Shown: positions 8,421 through 16,777, numbered from the stretch's first letter. The stretch is DNA of 26,295 bases from an uncultured Bacilli bacterium (GCA_944333305.1 CALVKV010000002.1:1-26295), one strand, 5' to 3'. Numbers and translations are program-made. The notes: generated from the sequence alone by a model not told the origin.

Positions 8421-8711
8421 GTGGAATTTTTAAAGTTAAACATACAGTTATTCGCTCATAAAAAAGGACAAAGTTCTACATCTAATGGACGTGACTCTAT
8501 TGGACGTAGATTAGGAGCGAAAGCTGCTGATGGAGAATATATAACTGCAGGAAGTATTATCTATCGTCAAAGAGGAACTAAGATATTCCCAGGTGTTAAT
8601 GTAAAACGTGGTAATGATGATACTTTATATGCAACAGTAGATGGAATCGTTAAGTTTGAACGTAAAGGAAGAGATAAGAAACAAGTTTCTGTTTATCCAG
8701 TAAGTGAATAA
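8421..8711 (+). CDS. rpmA: 50S ribosomal protein L27 with Prp-cleaved leader
   Basis: This 96-residue protein lies near the peptidyl-transferase centre. It opens with [11 protein letters not shown] followed by AHKKGQSST. The first 11 residues form the Firmicutes-specific extension that Prp cuts after LF, exposing the Ala that starts mature L27. GTG 8421 is the start: AAGGAGGG is 6 bases upstream and no ATG is available. The body has the usual [26 protein letters not shown] and KFERKG blocks. Confidence 0.97.
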   Translation: MEFLKLNIQLFAHKKGQSSTSNGRDSIGRRLGAKAADGEYITAGSIIYRQRGTKIFPGVNVKRGNDDTLYATVDGIVKFERKGRDKKQVSVYPVSE

Positions 8712-8721
8712 ATAGTGGCCT

Positions 8722-8750
8722 AAGAAGAGTATCTCTTCTTTTTTTCTTTT
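8722..8750 (+). terminator. terminator of rpmA
   Basis: AAGAAGAG and CTCTTCTT form an 8-bp stem with a TAT loop (8722-8740), followed by TTTTTCTTTT. Confidence 0.88.
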
Positions 8751-8755
8751 CTCTA

Positions 8756-8764
8756 TGGTATAAT
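8756..8764 (+). promoter_or_regulatory. extended -10 promoter of obg
   Basis: TGGTATAAT is a textbook extended -10. The -35 region (TTCTTT near 8736) is poor and falls in the rpmA terminator T-run. The start is expected near 8771. Confidence 0.65.
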
Positions 8765-8794
8765 ACAGTTATGTTTTAGAGGGGATGTGTTAAC

Positions 8795-10066
8795 ATGTTT
8801 GTAGATGAAGTAACACTTAAAGTAATCGCTGGTAATGGTGGAGATGGCTGTACTGCTTTCCGTCGTGAAAAATATATACCTATGGGAGGACCTTATGGTG
8901 GTAATGGAGGACATGGCTCTGATATTATCTTTAAAGTAGATGAAGGACTTCATACTCTTTTAGATTTACGTTATCAAAAAGAGATAAAAGGTAAAAAGGG
9001 GGAGAATGGTAAAGGTAAGAATCAACATGGTAAAGGGGCCGAACCTTTAGTAGTTAAAGTACCACAAGGAACTGTTGTAACTGATTTAGATACAGGCCTT
9101 ATTCTTGCCGATTTAAAGGGTAAAAATGATGAAGCTCTAATCGCTAAAGGTGGAAGAGGAGGCCGTGGTAATACTGCTTTTAAAACTCAAACCAATACCG
9201 CTCCCAACTTCTCTGAAAATGGAGAACCAGGAGAGGAGAGGACTATTAAAGTAGAACTTAAACTTCTTGCCGATGTTGGCCTTGTAGGTCTTCCTAGTGT
9301 TGGTAAAAGTACTATTATTTCTAAAGTGAGTAAAGCTAAACCTAAAATAGCAGAATATCACTTCACAACACTTAAACCAAATCTTGGTGTAGTTCGTGCA
9401 TCTAATGGTAAAACTTTTGTTATGGCTGACCTACCAGGGCTAATAGAAGGAGCGAGCATTGGTGAAGGATTAGGAGATAGATTCTTAAGACATATTGAAC
9501 GTACTAGAGTAATACTGCATGTCATTGATATGGCTGGTACTGAAGGTCGTGATCCATATGAAGATTATCTATTAATAAATAAAGAACTAGAAGAATTTAA
9601 TAAGAAACTTCTTACTAAACCTATGGTTATTGTTGCTAATAAAATGGATATGCCAAATGCTAAAGAAAATCTTAATAAATTTAAAGCTAAAGTCAAAGAT
9701 AAGAAAATCTTTGAAGTAACCGCTTTAACTAGTGATGGACTTAGTAAAGTAGTAGACTATCTAAGCGATTTATTAGATACTATTAAGAATGAGAACCTTT
9801 ATGAAGATGATGCATTTGAGTCTCATGTCTTATATAAGTTTAAAGAGGAAAAGCCATTTACAATTGATAAAGTTGGGGAAGACTTTGTAATTAAGGGCGA
9901 AAAAGTAGAGAAACTATTTAAAATGACTAAATTCACTGATGAAGGTATCAAAAGATTTAGTAATAAACTAAGAAAAATGGGCATCGATGAAGAACTTGAA
10001 AAAATGGGGGCAGTTGATGGGAATATGGTTAGAATATTAGATTTTTATTTTGAATACCGCAAATAG
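8795..10066 (+). CDS. obg: GTPase Obg/CgtA
   Basis: This 423-residue GTPase acts in 50S ribosome assembly and stress signalling. The N-terminal glycine-rich Obg fold (1-155) contains GGNGGHGSD and GGRGGRGNT. The G domain has GLPSVGKST at 165-173, DLPGLIEGA and NKMD at 282-285. The C-terminal OCT domain (about 345-423) is present, so it is the long Firmicutes form. It directly follows rpmA but has its own promoter. Confidence 0.97.
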   Translation: MFVDEVTLKVIAGNGGDGCTAFRREKYIPMGGPYGGNGGHGSDIIFKVDEGLHTLLDLRYQKEIKGKKGENGKGKNQHGKGAEPLVVKVPQGTVVTDLDTGLILADLKGKNDEALIAKGGRGGRGNTAFKTQTNTAPNFSENGEPGEERTIKVELKLLADVGLVGLPSVGKSTIISKVSKAKPKIAEYHFTTLKPNLGVVRASNGKTFVMADLPGLIEGASIGEGLGDRFLRHIERTRVILHVIDMAGTEGRDPYEDYLLINKELEEFNKKLLTKPMVIVANKMDMPNAKENLNKFKAKVKDKKIFEVTALTSDGLSKVVDYLSDLLDTIKNENLYEDDAFESHVLYKFKEEKPFTIDKVGEDFVIKGEKVEKLFKMTKFTDEGIKRFSNKLRKMGIDEELEKMGAVDGNMVRILDFYFEYRK

Positions 10067-10067
10067 A

Positions 10068-11345
10068 ATGCTAGATTTAGATAGAATCTTAAATCCCGAA
10101 AAACGCTTTTTAGAATATCAAGACTATCTAATAGATTTAATTGCAAGTTCCTATCATAAAGGATCTAAAGATTTAATCGCTCACCGCATAAAAAATGCTC
10201 TTTACTTCTTTGATACTTTACCACCAGTTGCTTTTAAAACTTTAAAAGATATAGGATATAATCCTAAAACACATAAAGAGTTATTTGAATATTATGTTTT
10301 AAACAAGGATTATCATCTGGCATCTACAACAGTTAGAAAAAGCTTTGCAAAAGATACAGATTCTTATCTAATAGAAATGTTACAAATAAATAAGAAATTT
10401 TATAATCAAAATAGAAATGCTATCTTAGGTTTACATTTTGAATCTTTCTCTAAAGGCATAAAAGAAATTATTAAAGATTCTAACATTGATAAAGAAATAA
10501 GGGATGCCTTTGTAGAAATACAACAAGACTATCTTGATACTTGTAAAAGTATAGGCTTAACACCTTTAGTCGATGAAAAGGAAATACAAAGTTTTTTAGA
10601 GTTTGAAGAAAGAAGAGAAAAATTAATAAAGCAAAATATAATTAATGAAACTTTATTCGGTCAAAAAATACTTTCAAGATTAGAATCATTTAAAAACTTA
10701 TCTTTAATTGCTAAACTTGCTATGGCAACAGGGATAATATATCTTGATGATAAAGAAAATGCTACCACTTTAAGATATAAAGTGAGAAAAGATACTAATG
10801 TAACTGTAGTATCATTGCCCGTTCTTAAATTAAGGTTAACTGAAGGACTAGACCTTATAACGCTTCATGAGTTAGTTCATGTAAGTGAAATGACTTTAAC
10901 AAATAAATCATTTCTTAGTGATGGTGTTTATTGCTGTTTTAATGAATTTAGAACTCAAGATAAAGCTCGAAAACTTTTTGAGAAATTAAGAAAAGATAAC
11001 ATTCATATCTTCGATCAAGACGATAATAATGATACTAAATATAAAAATAATTATGACTATTTTATTCCTTATATTAGATCACTATTAGATGACTATCAAT
11101 ATCTATTTGATTATTGCGGTCTTGCTAATAGAATGTCGCCTTTATATAAAACTTTTAAAAGAGAGAATTTTATCGCCTTGTGTAACCATTTAACAACGCT
11201 TTATGAAACTACTGTTTCTTCTGATATTCCTTTGACGGAAGAAAATTTAAATATTGATTTATATTATGAACAATTAGACAAGATGAAAACATATGCTAAA
11301 AGAAAAAAGATTTATAATAAGATTTATAATAAAATAAATCTTTAA
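10068..11345 (+). CDS. unknown protein with HExxH zinc-protease-like motif
   Basis: This 425-residue protein of unknown family has HELVHVSE at residues 267-274, typical of zincin metallopeptidases. NEFR at 292-295 could supply the third ligand as Glu293, 22 residues after the second His. The N-terminal 250 residues are mostly helical and charged, and there is no signal peptide, so it looks cytosolic. The ATG lies one base after the obg stop and has no recognisable ribosome binding site, suggesting coupling to obg. Function and substrate are unknown, and the protease reading depends on one short motif. Confidence 0.75.
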   Translation: MLDLDRILNPEKRFLEYQDYLIDLIASSYHKGSKDLIAHRIKNALYFFDTLPPVAFKTLKDIGYNPKTHKELFEYYVLNKDYHLASTTVRKSFAKDTDSYLIEMLQINKKFYNQNRNAILGLHFESFSKGIKEIIKDSNIDKEIRDAFVEIQQDYLDTCKSIGLTPLVDEKEIQSFLEFEERREKLIKQNIINETLFGQKILSRLESFKNLSLIAKLAMATGIIYLDDKENATTLRYKVRKDTNVTVVSLPVLKLRLTEGLDLITLHELVHVSEMTLTNKSFLSDGVYCCFNEFRTQDKARKLFEKLRKDNIHIFDQDDNNDTKYKNNYDYFIPYIRSLLDDYQYLFDYCGLANRMSPLYKTFKRENFIALCNHLTTLYETTVSSDIPLTEENLNIDLYYEQLDKMKTYAKRKKIYNKIYNKINL

Positions 11346-11346
11346 G

Positions 11347-11375
11347 TTGCTTTGAAGATACAACTGTGTTATTAT
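11347..11375 (+). promoter_or_regulatory. promoter of the toxin-like peptide mRNA
   Basis: TTGCTT (11347-11352) and TATTAT (11370-11375) are 17 bases apart, with TGT as an extended -10. Transcription should start near 11382, exactly where the 5' arm of the long inverted repeat begins. Confidence 0.55.
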
Positions 11376-11381
11376 TTACCT

Positions 11382-11452
11382 AGGAATACTTAGTTGTTTA
11401 GGTACTATCCCCATAACTTATATTTTCATAATGTGAAAGGGGAGTTGATAAT
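11382..11452 (+). promoter_or_regulatory. structured leader hiding the peptide ribosome binding site
   Basis: TCCCC (11408-11412) is complementary to GGGGA inside the ribosome binding site (11439-11443). A smaller TTTCA/TGAAA hairpin sits in between. TAGGTACTA (11399-11407) is complementary to TAGTACCTA at 11538-11546 and 11582-11590. The full-length mRNA could therefore fold 5' to 3' and be translated poorly, as known for several type I toxins. Confidence 0.45.
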
Positions 11453-11554
11453 ATGAGAAGACTTGAAAGATTTCTATGTTATATCATATTTTCACTTATT
11501 TTCGTAATAATAGTTTTATTATTTATGTTAATAAAAATAGTACCTACTCCTTAG
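11453..11554 (+). CDS. 33-residue single-pass membrane peptide, candidate type I toxin
   Basis: The ORF runs from ATG 11453 to TAG 11554, with a strong AAAGGGGAG site 8 bases upstream. The peptide has a cationic N terminus (MRRLERF), one hydrophobic helix of about 20 residues (8-28) and a short tail, KIVPTP. Size and shape match membrane-acting type I toxins such as Fst, TxpA, BsrG and AapA, but I see no sequence identity to a named family. It has its own promoter and terminator and an antisense transcription unit overlapping its 3' end, the arrangement of Gram-positive type I modules. Alternatives are a small regulatory membrane peptide of another kind or a leader peptide. Toxicity is inference. 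Confidence 0.6.
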   Translation: MRRLERFLCYIIFSLIFVIIVLLFMLIKIVPTP

Positions 11555-11564
11555 AGTGGTACTA
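11531..11564 (-). terminator. minus-strand terminator of the antisense RNA
   Basis: On the minus strand TAGTACC pairs with GGTACTA (11564-11558 with 11544-11538). An inner ACTC/GAGT extension and a TAAG loop complete the stem, with one bulged A. TTTTTAT follows directly (11537-11531). This is a convincing rho-independent terminator lying within the 3' end of the plus-strand peptide gene. Confidence 0.65.
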
Positions 11565-11640
11565 ACCAAACAATAACAGGGTAGTACCTAACAGCTCAAA
11601 GCTAGGTATTCCCTTTTTATAATATGTAAATTTTTTTTAC
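11532..11640 (-). ncRNA. candidate antitoxin antisense RNA
   Basis: An unannotated minus-strand unit is bounded by a promoter at 11675-11647 and a terminator at 11564-11531, giving an RNA of about 105-110 nt. It is fully complementary to the last codons, stop and 3' untranslated region of the peptide mRNA. The minus-strand complement of the plus-strand terminator forms a central hairpin. Geometry resembles RatA/txpA and SR4/bsrG of Bacillus. Expression is not shown by sequence. Confidence 0.5.
11578..11618 (+). terminator. terminator of the toxin-like peptide mRNA
   Basis: The layered stem pairs AGGG with CCCT, TACCT with AGGTA and AGCT with AGCT around a CAA loop. A T-run follows at 11614-11618. 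Its outer bases can instead pair with GGTACTA at 11558-11564 or with the 5' arm, so the structures are mutually exclusive. Confidence 0.75.
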
Positions 11641-11645
11641 ATATT
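11621..11645. repeat. perfect 10-bp inverted repeat
   Basis: AATATGTAAA and TTTACATATT flank TTTTT. The element overlaps the predicted start of the antisense RNA and follows the plus-strand terminator. It could be a reverse-direction hairpin or a regulator site. Confidence 0.5.
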
Positions 11646-11646
11646 C

Positions 11647-11675
11647 ATATTATCATAAATAATTAATTTAAGCAA
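11647..11675 (-). promoter_or_regulatory. minus-strand promoter of the candidate antitoxin RNA
   Basis: Read on the minus strand, TTGCTT (11675-11670) and TAATAT (11652-11647) are 17 bases apart, with TGA as an extended -10. The -35 hexamer is identical to that of the convergent peptide promoter. Start is expected near 11640. Confidence 0.55.
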
Positions 11676-11691
11676 GTAAGGATCTGATATT

Positions 11692-12342
11692 ATGACTTTA
11701 ACTATAGATAACGAAACCTATAATTTAGAAATAGTAAAGAAAAGAACTACTAAAAATATTTATATTAGAGTTAAAGATGACTTAACTATTTATGTTACTT
11801 GTAATACCTTAACACCTAATAAAAAAGTAATGACTGTAATAGAAGATAATTATGATTCTATTAGAAAAATGATAAAAAAAGTTAAAGAAAAGATAAAATT
11901 TAATAGTGAATTTTACTATTTAGGTAAAAAATATGATATTATATATACAGAATTTTGTGATTTTAAATTAGGTGAAGAGAAAGTTTTTATTAGTAGAGAC
12001 TTTAATCTAGATAAATGGAAGAAAAAAGAAGCTCTTAGAATCTTTAGTGAACATTTAGAAAAGTGTTATAATAATTTTTCAAGAAGAATACCTCATCCCA
12101 CCCTTAGACTTAGAAAAATGACTTCAAGATGGGGTGTTTGTAATATTAAAACCCATGTTATAACCCTTAATACAGAATTACTTACTAAAGAAATAGGTTG
12201 TCTAGATTATGTTATTTATCATGAATTAAGTCACTTAGTAGAAGCTAATCATTCTAAAAAATTCTGGGCTGTAGTAGAAGAAAATTGCCCTGATTATAAG
12301 AAGTGGAGAAAATTAACTAATAAATATGGAGAAGAGGAGTAA
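11692..12342 (+). CDS. YgjP-like (DUF45) metallopeptidase domain protein
   Basis: This 216-residue protein matches the YgjP/SprT-like M48-related family. The catalytic motif is YHELSHLVEANHSKKFW, with zinc ligands His177 and His181, Glu178 as base and His187 as likely third ligand. The conserved RKMTSRWGVCN and ITLNTELL blocks precede it. Substrates of this cytosolic family are not settled. It begins the modification operon, with a weak AAGGAT site before ATG 11692. The ATG of the next gene lies one base past the stop. Confidence 0.9.
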   Translation: MTLTIDNETYNLEIVKKRTTKNIYIRVKDDLTIYVTCNTLTPNKKVMTVIEDNYDSIRKMIKKVKEKIKFNSEFYYLGKKYDIIYTEFCDFKLGEEKVFISRDFNLDKWKKKEALRIFSEHLEKCYNNFSRRIPHPTLRLRKMTSRWGVCNIKTHVITLNTELLTKEIGCLDYVIYHELSHLVEANHSKKFWAVVEENCPDYKKWRKLTNKYGEEE

Positions 12343-12343
12343 A

Positions 12344-13084
12344 ATGGTTATAACTAGTTTAGATAATGAGAAAGTCAAGTACTATTATAAATTACAGAAG
12401 AAAAAGTATCGTGATCTTCATAATGAATTTATTGTAGAAGGAGAACATTTGGTCTTAGAAGCTTATAAAACTGGTATGTTAAAAGAAGTCTTATTAGAAG
12501 AAGGCGTTGTATTACCACTTGATGTAGAACAAGTTGAAGTATCTAAAGAAGTACTAAAAAAAATAAGCGCCTTAAATTCTCCTCCTAAGATAATAGGTTT
12601 ATGTGAAAAGAAAATAGATACAACTATAGGAAAAAGAATTCTTATTATTGATGAAGTACAAGACCCTGGAAATATGGGAACTATTATAAGAAGTGCCGCC
12701 GCTTTCAATATAGATACTATCGTAATAGGAAGTAATACTGTAGATGTTTATTCGCCTAAAGTAGTAAGAGCGACCCAAGGGATGCTTTTCCATGTTCCTA
12801 TAGTATTCTATTCTATTGATAAATTAATTCCTATTTTAAAAAAATTGCAAATACCAGTTTATGCTACTAATGTTAAATACGGTATAGATGTAAAGAAACT
12901 ATCTCAAGAAGAAAAAAGTACCTTCGCTCTCATTATTGGTAATGAAGGAAGCGGTGTTAATCCTAAGTATTTAGAAGCAAGTGATAAATTCATCTATATA
13001 CCTATGAATAGTGTTGTTGAAAGTTTAAATGTTGGAGTTGCAACTAGTATAATTTTATATGAAATGGATGAGATAGATGACTAA
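12344..13084 (+). CDS. SpoU/TrmH-family RNA 2'-O-ribose methyltransferase
   Basis: This 246-residue SPOUT enzyme uses S-adenosylmethionine to methylate a ribose in rRNA or tRNA. An N-terminal substrate-binding segment (1-95) contains NEFIVEGEHLVLEA, typical of the RlmB/TsnR-like group. The knotted catalytic domain carries motif 1, DPGNMGTIIRSAAAF (107-121, Asn110 and Arg116), motif 2, IGNEGSGV (198-205), and motif 3, IPMNSVVESLNVGVA (218-232). ATG 12344 is used, since AAGAGGAG ends 4 bases before it; ATG 12326 overlaps the upstream gene. It overlaps rimM by 8 bases. The target nucleotide is unknown. Confidence 0.93.
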   Translation: MVITSLDNEKVKYYYKLQKKKYRDLHNEFIVEGEHLVLEAYKTGMLKEVLLEEGVVLPLDVEQVEVSKEVLKKISALNSPPKIIGLCEKKIDTTIGKRILIIDEVQDPGNMGTIIRSAAAFNIDTIVIGSNTVDVYSPKVVRATQGMLFHVPIVFYSIDKLIPILKKLQIPVYATNVKYGIDVKKLSQEEKSTFALIIGNEGSGVNPKYLEASDKFIYIPMNSVVESLNVGVATSIILYEMDEIDD

Positions 13085-13556
13085 GATATATGTTGGTAAA
13101 ATAGTTAATACTCATGGTATTAAGGGTGAACTTAGAATAAAAGACAACTTAACTACCAAACAAAGAGATGAAATATTTAAAATAGGAAGTAATTTAATTA
13201 TAGATGATAAGGCTTATAAAATAACTAGTTATAGAGTTCATAAAGATTATGATATGGTTACATTTCTAGGATTTACTAATATAAATGAAGTATTATTCTT
13301 GAAGGGTAAGAGCGTTTATAAATCTAAAGATGAAATAAATCTTAAAGATGAAGATATTTTAGATAGTGAGCTTATTACTTATAAAGTTATTACTACTAAT
13401 AAAAAAGAAGGTAAGATTCTTGATGTAGAAGAGACTGGTAATAATTATAAGATACTTAGATTATTAATAAATAATAGAGAAGAATTAGTACCATATCATA
13501 AAGATTTTGTGAAAATAGATAGCAATAAAAAAGAAGTTATAGTTAAACTTCTATAG
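13077..13556 (+). CDS. rimM: 16S rRNA processing protein RimM
   Basis: This 159-residue 30S assembly factor binds S19. It starts MTKIYVGKIVNTHGIKGELRI, the standard RimM opening, with an N-terminal barrel (to about 85) and a C-terminal PRC barrel ending ELVPYHKDFVKID. It is moderately diverged. It overlaps the methyltransferase gene by 8 bases and trmD starts 9 bases after its stop, so coupling is tight. The flanking rpsP and rplS genes usual in Firmicutes are absent here. Confidence 0.95.
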   Translation: MTKIYVGKIVNTHGIKGELRIKDNLTTKQRDEIFKIGSNLIIDDKAYKITSYRVHKDYDMVTFLGFTNINEVLFLKGKSVYKSKDEINLKDEDILDSELITYKVITTNKKEGKILDVEETGNNYKILRLLINNREELVPYHKDFVKIDSNKKEVIVKLL

Positions 13557-13565
13557 GAGGGAGTC

Positions 13566-14246
13566 ATGAAAATAGATGTATTAACCTTGTTTCCTGATAT
13601 GTTTAATAATATATTTAGTGAATCTATTATTAAAAGAGCCTTAGATAATAATTTAGTAGAGATTAATATTCATAATATTAGAGATTATAGTAAAGACCCT
13701 CATAAAAAGGTAGATGATACTCCTTATGGGGGAGGGGCTGGGATGGTTTTGATGTGTCAACCGATATTCGATGCTGTTAAAGATTTAAGAAGTGATAATT
13801 CTAAAGTAATATTATTAACACCTAGTGGTAAGTTATATAAGCAGTCTATTGCTTTAGATTTATCTAAAGAAAAACATCTAATATTAATTTGCGGTCATTA
13901 TGAAGGTTTTGATGAGAGAATAAAGACAATCTGTGACTTAGAACTATCTATTGGAGATTATATCTTAACAGGAGGAGAGATACCTGCTATGGTCATAATA
14001 GATTCTATTACAAGACTAATAGATGGTGTTATAAGAAAAGAAAGTTATGAAAATGAATCATTTACTGATAATTTATTAGACTATCCAACTTATACAAAGC
14101 CTAGAGTTTACGAGGGTTTATCTGTTCCTGATGTCTTAGTTAATGGAAATCATGAAAAGATAAATAAGTGGAGAAGAGAACAACAAATAGAGATGACTAA
14201 GAAGAATAGACCTGACCTATTAGAAGGAGATGATTCATGTGAATAA
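13566..14246 (+). CDS. trmD: tRNA (guanine-N1)-methyltransferase TrmD
   Basis: This 226-residue SPOUT enzyme makes m1G37 in tRNAs and prevents +1 frameshifting. It opens MKIDVLTLFPDMF. The core motifs are TPYGGGAGMVL, ICGHYEGFDERI and the trefoil-knot SIGDYILTGGE. The C-terminal domain has NGNHEKINKWRREQ. TAGGAGGGAG directly upstream is one of the strongest ribosome binding sites in the window. Confidence 0.97.
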   Translation: MKIDVLTLFPDMFNNIFSESIIKRALDNNLVEINIHNIRDYSKDPHKKVDDTPYGGGAGMVLMCQPIFDAVKDLRSDNSKVILLTPSGKLYKQSIALDLSKEKHLILICGHYEGFDERIKTICDLELSIGDYILTGGEIPAMVIIDSITRLIDGVIRKESYENESFTDNLLDYPTYTKPRVYEGLSVPDVLVNGNHEKINKWRREQQIEMTKKNRPDLLEGDDSCE

Positions 14247-14649
14247 TTATTTAGTAATAGAAAAGAGTTTTACTTATAATGGAGAGTTAACTTTAGGAAA
14301 AGAATTAACTATTAAGTCTCATGATAATAAAGTGTCTATATATAGCCTAGAGATGCAAAAAGTATTTATTAGTAATAAAGTATATAAAAAATATTTAAAA
14401 CTCTTAAAGATGGTAAACTTTTACTTAAATAGTGATGATGATACAGGTACTGCTTATCATGAAGCTTTAAATGAAATAGAGAAGTTTAGACAGCTTGTAA
14501 AAAATAAATATAGAGCTTATCTCTTAGAAAAAACTTTAAAAGAAATGTCTTTAGAATTAAGTAAAAAAGTAATGGAAGCTAAAAGAAGATTAATATTTAT
14601 TGAAACTAAAAACTATGATTATACCAATGAAAATAGACGTAGTAGATAA
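14239..14649 (+). CDS. conserved-looking hypothetical between trmD and tgt
   Basis: This protein of about 136 residues is unrecognised. It has a beta-rich N-terminal part (YLVIEKSFTYNGELTLGKEL) and a helical, charged C-terminal half (about 70-125) that could form a coiled coil. There is no signal or membrane segment. GTG 14239 is preferred because AGAAGGAG lies about 9 bases upstream, whereas ATG 14230 touches that site. It overlaps the end of trmD and tgt follows 23 bases later, so it belongs to the operon. An RNA-modification link is guilt by association only. Confidence 0.75.
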   Translation: MNNYLVIEKSFTYNGELTLGKELTIKSHDNKVSIYSLEMQKVFISNKVYKKYLKLLKMVNFYLNSDDDTGTAYHEALNEIEKFRQLVKNKYRAYLLEKTLKEMSLELSKKVMEAKRRLIFIETKNYDYTNENRRSR

Positions 14650-14657
14650 CTTATTAG

Positions 14658-15794
<1,137 letters not shown>

Positions 15795-15795
15795 C

Positions 15796-15848
15796 GTAAA
15801 TTGTAATGATAAATACTTTACATGTTAATTTACTTTGTGTTATCATTA
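15796..15848 (+). other. possible pseudoknot in the tgt-nfo spacer
   Basis: GTAAATT (15796-15802) is complementary to AATTTAC (15827-15833). TAATGATAA (15804-15812) is complementary to TTATCATTA (15840-15848). The two stems interleave as an H-type pseudoknot. The region is very AT-rich, so chance pairing is a real risk. Confidence 0.3.
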
Positions 15849-15858
15849 AATCAATATA

Positions 15859-15888
15859 AACATCAAAATTCTTGATGTTTTTTCTTTC
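15859..15888 (+). terminator. terminator of the tgt operon
   Basis: AACATCAA and TTGATGTT form an 8-bp stem with a 5-base loop (15859-15879), followed by TTTTCTTTC. Confidence 0.85.
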
Positions 15889-15900
15889 ATAACTTATAAT
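15872..15900 (+). promoter_or_regulatory. promoter of nfo overlapping the tgt terminator
   Basis: TTGATG (15872-15877) and TATAAT (15895-15900) are 17 bases apart. The -35 box is the 3' arm of the tgt terminator stem. The predicted start near 15907 precedes the nfo ribosome binding site. Confidence 0.7.
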
Positions 15901-15925
15901 TTCTATAGAAAGAAGGTATATATTT

Positions 15926-16777
15926 ATGTTAATAATAGGTTCACATGTAGGATACAAGAAAGACACTGGTTTAGTTGGAAGTGTTAAAGAAGCTTTAAGT
16001 TATAATGCTAATACCTTTATGTTTTATACAGGAGCTCCGCAAAATACTATTAGAAGTAGTATTGATTTAGATAATGTTAAGAAAGCTTATGCTTTGATGA
16101 GTGATAATGGTATTGATAAAAATAATGTAATAGTTCACGCTCCATACATTATTAATCTTGCTAATGGTGATGAGAGTAAATTTAACTTCTCATGTAACTT
16201 TTTAAGTGAAGAGTTAAAACGTGTTAATACATTTGGTTTTAAATATTTAGTATTACATCCTGGAAGCCATGTAGGAGAGGGTGTTGAAACTGGTATTTCT
16301 AACATTATTAAAGCTCTTAATCTTGTTTTAAATAAAGATAACAGTGATGTAATGATTTTGCTTGAAACTATGGCAGGTAAGGGTAGTGAAGTAGGTAGAA
16401 ACTTTGAAGAGATAAAAGCTATTATAGATGGAGTTACTAAGAAAGAGAGAATTGGTGTTTGTATTGATACATGTCACTTAAATGATGCTGGCTATGATTT
16501 AAATAATTTTGATGAAGTAATAGAATCTTTTGATAAAATTATTGGTATAGATAAAATTAAATGTATTCATATAAACGATAGTAAAAATTCAATAGAATCT
16601 CATAAAGATAGACATGAAAATATAGGTAAAGGTACAATAGGATTAGATACCTTAATGAAAGTAATTGATTGTGATAAATTAAAAGATGTTCCTAAAATAT
16701 TAGAAACACCTTATATAGATGGAAAAGCTCCATATAAAGAAGAAATAAGTTTAATTAGAAGTATTAGTAAGCAGTAA
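15926..16777 (+). CDS. nfo: endonuclease IV (AP endonuclease)
   Basis: This 283-residue TIM-barrel enzyme with three zinc ions incises abasic sites in base excision repair. Metal-ligand motifs appear in order: VIVHAPYIINLAN, LVLHPGSHVG, LLETMAG, CIDTCHLNDAGYD, CIHINDSKN, DRHENIGKG and ILETPYID. Length is typical. It starts at ATG 15926 behind AAGAAGG. Its last 14 bases overlap the 3' end of the convergent pilin-like gene, leaving no terminator between the two. Confidence 0.97.
   Translation: MLIIGSHVGYKKDTGLVGSVKEALSYNANTFMFYTGAPQNTIRSSIDLDNVKKAYALMSDNGIDKNNVIVHAPYIINLANGDESKFNFSCNFLSEELKRVNTFGFKYLVLHPGSHVGEGVETGISNIIKALNLVLNKDNSDVMILLETMAGKGSEVGRNFEEIKAIIDGVTKKERIGVCIDTCHLNDAGYDLNNFDEVIESFDKIIGIDKIKCIHINDSKNSIESHKDRHENIGKGTIGLDTLMKVIDCDKLKDVPKILETPYIDGKAPYKEEISLIRSISKQ

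Noticed and set aside
11341..11366. AGTTG/CAACT hairpin as terminator of the HExxH gene
   Set aside because: The stem has only 5 bp, the loop is long and no T-run follows; it overlaps the peptide promoter.
12463..12793. Two minus-strand open frames within the SpoU methyltransferase
   Set aside because: Both overlap each other and a clear conserved gene; they are shadows.
15796..15848. preQ1 riboswitch linked to tgt
   Set aside because: The element is downstream of tgt and lacks the conserved C-rich loop and A-rich tail of preQ1 aptamers.
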